Positions 57,694 through 64,000 of a stretch of 64,000 nt of DNA are shown piece by piece. Within the stretch, counting starts at the first letter, position 1. Every line of letters starts with the position of its first letter. The notes under the pieces are model-generated. The model had not been told where the DNA came from. It made no database searches and was given only the letters and a program-made list of their open reading frames with translations. Source of the stretch: Codonopsis lanceolata (Eukaryota; Streptophyta; Magnoliopsida; Asterales; Campanulaceae); the NCBI GenBank assembly GCA_013146195.2, contig CM028378.1, forward strand, positions 84,130,295 to 84,194,294, read 5' to 3'. The position numbers and the translations under genes were made by a program.

Positions 57694-58233
57694 GGATTAA
57701 ATAATTATTTGGTCCCTAAGCTATCCCAATACTATGCGTTTGGTCCCTGCACTTTTTTTTAAATATGTTTGGTCCTTAAAGTAGGTTTTTAGTAAGAGAT
57801 TACCCCCTGATGGGGTTACCATCAGTTTTTCCGTTATGTTTTTTTGAAATCCCAAATTTACCCTTACCTTAATTGACAGTAACCATAAAAACCATGGATA
57901 TCAAGATATAGAGACTTCTCACTATCTAAATCAAAATTGACTGGCTTAGATCTAATGGCTTCCCCTGATGGAAATGAATGTAACGACGGTGAGAACAAAG
58001 AAGCTACAGATCGGGTTCAACCTATCAACACAGTTAGAAATCAACCATCACTTCAAAAAGCTCAGATCCGGAACATAGAAGCTACAAATCAGGAGTGATG
58101 GAGTGAAGCTATAGAAATACGATCGAAGGCGGAAGAGGTGGACCTGGCTAGAGGGACGATCGGCGTTGACATGTTCTTTGGTCGGAGTACAGCGGCCATG
58201 ATTGGAGATGGAGTGTTGACACACACACACACA
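57694..58233. mobile_element. truncated relative of the 33-kb MULE
   Basis: 57694-57880 matches the terminal inverted repeat at 33196 (GGATTAAATAATTATTTGG and following blocks). 58080-58230 matches the 33.9-34.1 kb interior in reverse (GGTGGACCTGGC, GGCCATGATTGGAGATGGAG). The second terminal repeat is missing, so it is not intact. It ends at a (CA)n run (58215-58232). Confidence 0.8.
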
Positions 58234-58556
58234 CAGAGACTGTTAATCCAAGTCTAAAGTCCTTAAATGATGGTTGATTCAAACTCTCTCTCAGCCTTAC
58301 ACGCCCAATTATTTCCACTTCGATTTTGAACTCCCTCTCAGTCTGACCCTTGATATTCATCATTTAAACAAACAGCATGTAAGAAGCATAATAATCCATT
58401 GTTGCCACTTAATACAAAATAACTAGTTCCGGCGCTCGTCGGCGATATACTCCAGCAGGCTCTCTTTCCCCACGGCAACCATTCCCCCTTTCTCTCTAAT
58501 TGAACATGGTATCCGAGCAAGAAAGGCTCATGCCATAGCTTAAAACTTCTTTCAGA
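58234..58556. other. non-coding stretch
   Basis: No gene or element end recognised. The overlapping minus-strand frames at 58148-58676 span unrelated repeats and are chance. Confidence 0.4.
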
Positions 58557-58724
58557 AGACCCGAACCTTCGTGTAATTGACCTTATCGCCTTAGCGTGTC
58601 GTTCAACCGTAACCTCGCTTACTCGACTTGAGGTAAGAACCTTGATTAATACGAGAAGGGGTCGTATAGGAGCCAATATATTAGTTCCACATGTTCCATA
58701 GACCTTAACTAGTTAAAGTCTATG
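58557..58724 (+). repeat. inverted fragment of the third gypsy LTR
   Basis: About 168 bp of the LTR start (AGACCCGAACCTTCGTGTAA onward, to AACTAGTTAAAG), in plus orientation. It is an inverted copy of 61600-61755. The first bases of the LTR (TGTA) are not preserved. It joins the minus-strand LTR at the palindrome 58691-58730. Confidence 0.8.
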
Positions 58725-58730
58725 GAACAT
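58691..58730. repeat. 40-bp palindrome at an inversion junction
   Basis: ATGTTCCATAGACCTTAACT followed by AGTTAAAGTCTATGGAACAT, self-complementary except for one base pair. It marks the point where the plus-oriented LTR fragment meets the minus-oriented LTR. Confidence 0.85.
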
Positions 58731-61700
58731 AAGAACAAGTATATATAGGCATTTAGTTTACATATTCATGATAGCACTTTGTCTTCACAAATGCTAGAAG
58801 AAATCCACATATAAGAGGATAGGATATAAATGCCGCCATGTAGCTCTGCAAGATAAGCTGAGAGCGTCGTCGTATGTACGAGATGGTACATCGACCGAGA
58901 TAGTATTAGTCCAAGCGCCCCTAATGGTTACACAAGGTACTCTTCTCCAAAGTGATCAAGAATGGAGGGGTTTGCGTTTCGGTTCGGCAACCCATCACTA
59001 TCACGAATCTCATGATTCGTAAGCGGTAAGACGAATTGTCAACCGGGGAAGACAAGACAAGACAAGCAGACAAGACAGACAAGACAGACAAGGACAGTAT
59101 GCACTGGACTTATTGGGGAAAAACAAGTAATATTTACTTATTTAAGAAATCAAGCAAGGGACGAGCACGATAATAGCGGTCTCATTCAAGTCGGTGGGCA
59201 TGATATTCTTTTACGGCTAGAACTCAAGCATGAGCATGAATTGAATTAAGAATCTCGAACTAGTATTCTAGTTAAGCGGTTTCAAGCGTTGTAGGGGTTT
59301 ATCGTGGAGTCGGTATTGTTAAATGACTCACTAGCATCGCGTCGAGTCATTTCTATAATTCCAGTCAATAGAGTTTGAACACTATATGTGTCCCAAGACT
59401 CCTCTCTAGGTTCTTGTTTAAGGCATGGTTAAGTTCTCGTTCCATTTAGGAACCTTAGTTCAATTTTACTAAGTCAAGTTTAAAGGGCGGAAACCTAAGT
59501 TGATTATTGTCCAACTAAGCTTAGATCAAATTCAAGTTCGAAATTCCATTTGTTACTAGGACCATAATCACAGCACGTTGATACTCAATAGGAAGATAAT
59601 TGTGACGGTAAGACACACAATATGCTTAAAGGTCATAATCTCAAGTAGACATAGAAGTTCATGCATCATTCACAAACCAATCTTATCAAGCTCAGTTCTA
59701 TAAAATCATAAGATATATATAACATTATAAAATCCTCTCGAGGTTCCCTTTAAGAATTAAAGATCAAGTATGCATACGGAAGAACAGGGAGGCGAAGACT
59801 ACTCAAGGTTCATCAATTAACCATGTTATGGTATTTCATAAGTCCATTACCACACACAGATGACTATTCAGTCATCTTTACGACAACTCAAGATGCTCAT
59901 CATAGAGGTTACTAAGGCATACACGGTTCGAATATCCTCCCTAAGGAAGAATGGTCACGAAGAAATCCCGGATTTTCCAAGGATGATAACAAGGTTCCCA
60001 AGTAAAGTCACATATTACATTCCTACCAATCTTGGGACTTCATTAAAAGTCCAATAGTATTATTGGTTCTAGTTCATAATTGAACCCATTCAACACGTCG
60101 TCATTCGAGTTACGCATTCTCGACTCACACATAAACCACCCAAGGATTAGCGATAGTTTCGCACTCAAACATCATTCAAGAGACTCAATTAGAGTCCTAA
60201 GCCAAGAATCAATCTTATTATCAATTTAGTCTCACCCGAGCAATTCTCATAATTTCGCAACTGAGATTCAATGAACACAAGGAGATATAGGAATTTATCC
60301 TAAGATTCAAATAACCAATTTTATAATTAATTGACTTCATTTGAGTCAAACTACAAAGTTCCAAATTTCTATTTCGAGGCATAATTTCGGGATTCACAAT
60401 TTATCCAGGGTTTCTAACCCAACAACAATCAATCTTAAATCATAATAATTCCAATATACACAATAAACCCATTCGGTTTCAACCCTAACCAAAATCTATC
60501 GATATCCAAGGAAACATATCATCTTGACATGTATAACAACAATAAATCACAAGGAACAAGTCTCTAACAATTAATCATCAAGATGCTTGTAGAGAGAGAA
60601 ACTAGGGCTTAAGTAACGTACCTCAATCGAGTCACAAACGTCTAGGAAGTGGAAAACAAACCGAGGGGAAAGACTCTACTCGGCGAGGGCTTCGCGATGG
60701 CGGTAGCGGCTCGATCATCCGATGGCGGAACTCTGGGAATCGTCAAATCTCCCATGGAAGCTCCTCCTCCCTCTCTCTCTAAAACTCACGGTTGAAGAAG
60801 GAAAATGAGGGAGGAAGAGGAAGGAATTGGATTATAAAGGGTGAGGATGACCATCCTACCCTTCCTAGGCGTGGACAAGGCAAAGGGAGGGTTTAAAATG
60901 GGGGTAGTATAGGTTTTTCACACCAAAAATCAAAAGCAGGGAAAGAAATCCGTAACAACATTGGAAGTGAGGCGGGCGCCTCACTCCCCTCCATGCGCCG
61001 CTGGCCCTACTGCACAAGGGTTGCTCTCGGTACTTGAGGCGGGCGCCTCACTCCATGCGGGCGGGCGCCTCGGCTCTGAACCTCCAAAACTTGGTCTAAA
61101 CTTGATCTAAATGATCCCAAACTTATGGGCAACCATTCTAAGGTCTAACCCAACTCAAAACAAGTCTAAAACACACCCGAACAACTCCAGAAACAACTCG
61201 GGCGAAGCAGGAAGGGGTGCAACAACGTGCAACCGGAGCACGAATGAACTCGAAATCAAGCGAGCAATGAAAGGAGACTTTTAAGGCAAGTCTAAGGGCT
61301 AATGAAGAAGCTTAAATACTTGTAGGAAGTTGGATAACAACTAGGGAAATAAGAATCCCAAAGGAGGCGATTAGCGACTCGATTCCCGAACTACTGCGAT
61401 AGAGGCGACGCTATCTCCAAAGCTTCGAAATCATCGATAGACTTAAGGAACACCTCCAACTTGAAGTCTAGCACATCTAAACATGTTAACAAACCATCTT
61501 AAAGAGGTCTAGGACCCAAACCGAGGTCACGAACACAAAACGGAAGTAAACCCTCAATCGCGTCGCATTCCGACTATCGTCGAGTCACGACTTGTGACTT
61601 TAACTAGTTAAGGTCTATGGAACATAGGGAACTAATATATTGGCTCCTATACAGCCTTCCTGTATTAATCAAGGTTCTTACCTCAAGTCGAGTAAGCGAG

Positions 61701-61761
61701 GTTACGGTTGAACGACACGCAAGGCAATAAGGTCAATTACACGAAGGTTCGGGGTCTTACA
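58725..61761 (-). repeat. 3' LTR of the third gypsy derivative, 3' end lost
   Basis: On the minus strand it begins TGTAAGACCCCGAACC at 61761. It runs 3.0 kb and ends at the palindrome without the CGGGTCGCCACA terminus seen at 63332. It contains GGCGGGCGCCTCAC repeats (60967-61075), also present in the 14-29 kb LTRs, and an AAGAC-type short tandem repeat at 59041-59100. No coding region. Confidence 0.85.
59041..59100. repeat. (GACAA/GACAGACAA)n short tandem repeat
   Basis: A run of AAGAC/AGACAG units within the LTR. Not a CRISPR array: the units are 5-9 bp with no spacers. Confidence 0.85.
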
Positions 61762-61774
61762 TCCTCACCTCCTT
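61762..61774 (-). promoter_or_regulatory. polypurine tract of the third gypsy derivative
   Basis: On the minus strand AAGGAGGTGAGGA abuts the 3' LTR. Confidence 0.8.
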
Positions 61775-63317
61775 AAAAGAATTCGTCCACGAATTCACAA
61801 TCCTACGATCACCAAAGTTCAATACTATAGCTTACGATGAAGTCAAGGAAACCACCTTAGTGTGCCTCAAAACACGAGGGAAAGAAATACTTAAATATCC
61901 TCTCCAATCAATTCCAAAGTCGAGTCATCTTGACTCTTAACGGGGTTCAAGGACATTATCAAGGCTTACAAAGTTCCAACAAACGTGGACATTGAGGTGA
62001 AAATTCCTCTTTATCATCTAATCAAGTAATTCTTAAGCAGGTGCAATAGTTGCGCCGAATTAACAAACATCCCAACAAAGAGTTTTCCGGCTAATTAAAT
62101 TATTCCGGTCACGACACGAATCTCTAGGGTTTAACGCCTTTACACTAAAATCAAGTAGAACGGTGACTCATTTGATCAAGTCACAAGTTCATTTCATTCA
62201 TGGTATGATTTCAATATACATGTTGCACATATTTGCACAAGCAAAACAAGATGTCACTTTCAATTTATTCCATTTGGTAACGGGTTCGGTCAATTCCTAT
62301 ATCATATAATACCATTCTAGTTCTCCGACGAAGACCTCTTGATAATCAAGTCAGGGGCCCTCTGAAGTGACTTCAAAAGCTTTCGTCGTTTAGGATGCGA
62401 GGGGGTTGCAAATCACACAATAGCATCCTTCATCGTGGTCTCATGCACGTATAATATAATCACATACAAGCATGGCAATCGATATCATGTACATAGCATT
62501 TTAATCTATTATGCAGGTATACCAGGTATGGAATATTCATACACTTAACAATCTATTTACGATAGATAAAACATGTTACACCACGTTAATACTCTCATTA
62601 ACGTATTAGACTTAGCAACAAGTAAACACAATAACTATGCATCCCTAGGTAGCAATTGGTTACTAACTAGTAGACTTCAATCACTATGGGTCAAGCAGTG
62701 TACGGGTTGACAACCAATTCAAATTAGAAATCGCGGGGTCACCTGCCGGTTACTCACCAAGTCTCATTATGGAGTCAGGACAATATTCCCTCTATCGGAG
62801 TAGTCCTCTCTATACCAGGAAATGTAGTTATCAGGAAAGAATATTCAATTCTATAATACTAAACAATACAGGGACTCATGGTCAAGTATTATCATGTCTA
62901 TATATATCTATAGTGATTTTGGAATACAACACGCATTACGGGAGGCTTATCCACTTCGTTCAAGAAACGTATAACAACGATCAAAGGCATTAGCAACACC
63001 GCGGCGGTCACTCTTGAAATCGACAACCTGAGTTTATCAGCTAACCCATACGGGCAAGAAATGATAGTTCCACAAGGTAACGTCATATTCGTGGTATAAC
63101 TGCAACTTAAAGGCAATACAGGAAAAATATGATGCTCTTAAACACAAACTTGCATTTACGGCAATCTAGACCAACAGAACTTAGTAATCCAAGTCCTATA
63201 TTTGTACAAGAGAACATGCCGATAAGGCACAAATCAGAACGCTCAACGGAAAATACTCGACGACGCACAAAACCCAATCTAGGCCATGGATCCTATCCTG
63301 GCTTATAGCTAACAAAA
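61775..63317 (-). other. conserved non-coding internal region of the third gypsy derivative
   Basis: No pol or gag words in any frame. 61856-62760 follows, block by block, 19230-20073 and (in reverse) 23700-24620: CAAACGTGGACA, GAGGTGAAAATTC, TGCAATAGTTGC, AGTTTTCC, ACATGTTGCACATATTTGCA-like and ATCATGTACATAG. The small frames here are chance. Confidence 0.75.
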
Positions 63318-63329
63318 GCTCTGATACCA
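63318..63329 (-). promoter_or_regulatory. primer binding site of the third gypsy derivative
   Basis: GCTCTGATACCA on the plus strand (TGGTATCAGAGC on the minus strand), two bases from the 5' LTR. Complementary to initiator tRNA-Met. Confidence 0.9.
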
Positions 63330-63331
63330 AC

Positions 63332-64000
63332 TGTGGCGACCCGACCCGGATTCCGGAACGGAATCCCAACGTCACGTCGCAAGGACAAGGCAAGAAGAGG
63401 ACAAGCACTTATAAAATAATAGTGCGAGTCGGACAGTCGAGCTAACAAGCTCTAGACAAGAACAAGAAGCCGTACTAAAAATACGTATATTAAAATTTCG
63501 AAGATGCGGAAATGACAATGAAAAGTAGTCCCGAGCTATGAAGCTCGAAACCAAGGCCAAAGATACCAAGAGAGACATAAATTTCACGAAGGAAAGAAAA
63601 GAAACTTCGCGTGCAACATTGCGAGCATTTGGACAAACCATCGGCACTCGGTGGCGTTTGACAAGGAACCAACGATAAAACACTTACCCACGGCTAAAGC
63701 ATGCAGGGGTTAACCAACAATAATAATAACAACTAGGATAGAGAAAAGCCCAAAGCTCTGCGTGCATGGGATACAACTGAATATAAAAACCAAGGCTATG
63801 AGCAACGACACAACACGTCGGCCCAAAGGAGAACCAAATCAAAACCCAAATATTCTACCCGACTGTAAAGTCTAAATAACCTTACAATACAACGAGCTCA
63901 CAAGAATATAATATTATGAAATACAAGTCAAGGATGCTAGAGAGATAGGAGTCCTCAAGTTACTACTCGGAATTATCTGTTACAATCACGAACACACGTA
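63332..64000 (-). repeat. 5' LTR of the third gypsy derivative (partial)
   Basis: On the plus strand it starts TGTGGCGACCCGACCCGG, the LTR terminus next to the primer site, and continues to the window edge. The word GACAAGGCAAGAAGAGGACAA recurs (with changes) inside the 14-29 kb elements at 19120-19140. Confidence 0.85.

Larger units (their letters stand above)
58725..64000 (-). mobile_element. third Ty3-gypsy derivative, no coding capacity (runs off the window)
   Basis: From right to left: 5' LTR (63332 to beyond 64000), primer site (63318-63329), a 1.5-kb internal region with no gag or pol, a purine tract (61762-61774), and a truncated 3' LTR. This is a LARD-like non-autonomous element. 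Its internal region matches the non-coding internal block of the 14-29 kb pair, so the two are related families. Confidence 0.88.

Noticed and set aside
59041..59100. CRISPR-like array of AAGAC repeats
   Set aside because: Units are 5-9 bp without spacers, inside a plant LTR. It is a microsatellite.

Overview
This window looks like plant nuclear DNA, probably from a eudicot. It is AT-rich. It holds one intact intronless PPR-DYW gene (a land-plant organelle RNA-editing family), and most of the rest is transposable elements with plant-type structure: TRIM, L1 LINE with RNase H, Ty1-copia, Ty3-gypsy with initiator tRNA-Met primer sites, Mutator-like elements (MULEs), and Stowaway, PIF/Harbinger and hAT MITEs. 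I cannot name the species. There is no sign of prokaryotic or organellar sequence, rRNA, tRNA genes or CRISPR.

Layout. 1-6.6 kb: a complete 583-bp TRIM, fragments of related TRIM LTRs, a tRNA-derived SINE with duplicated B-box modules, and a degenerate region bounded by inverted repeats. 6.6-12.4 kb: a decayed L1-type LINE (ORF1 plus ORF2 with endonuclease, reverse transcriptase, zf-RVT and RNase H) nested inside a TRIM LTR, with a 17-bp target duplication. 12.5-14.3 kb: non-coding, with small direct repeats. 14.3-29.6 kb: two copies of a Ty3-gypsy (Tekay-like chromovirus) deletion derivative with about 3.6-kb LTRs, facing away from each other around a 100-N assembly gap. 29.6-32.3 kb: the gag and early pol of a broken copia element on the minus strand, cut by the right gypsy copy. 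32.3-39.2 kb: mostly non-coding, with a 1.4-kb long-TIR MULE, LINE relics and one relic exon of a CtpA-like protease.

39.2-41.3 kb: the only convincing intact host gene, a 706-codon PPR-DYW protein on the minus strand. Starting 120 bp upstream of its ATG there is an almost uninterrupted pile-up of elements to 56.5 kb. In order these are a Stowaway MITE; a 7.2-kb MULE carrying a decayed transposase, a convergent GRF zinc-finger/transmembrane gene relic and three nested MITEs; a 1-kb foldback element inserted into the MULE's own target duplication; a hAT-like MITE; and a 5.6-kb copia deletion derivative with two 851-bp LTRs. Most of these boundaries are supported by target-site duplications that I could read directly.

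56.5-64 kb: further MITEs, a truncated relative of the 33-kb MULE, and a third non-autonomous gypsy element (minus strand). Its 3' LTR is truncated and joined to an inverted LTR fragment through a 40-bp palindrome, and its 5' LTR runs off the window. It shares a conserved non-coding internal block with the 14-29 kb pair.

I found no operon-like or obviously new functional system. The most interesting features are the shared internal deletions that imply trans-mobilised non-autonomous retroelements, the GRF zinc-finger passenger gene in the MULE, the nested target duplications next to the PPR gene, and the inverted gypsy pair whose outer flanks do not match.
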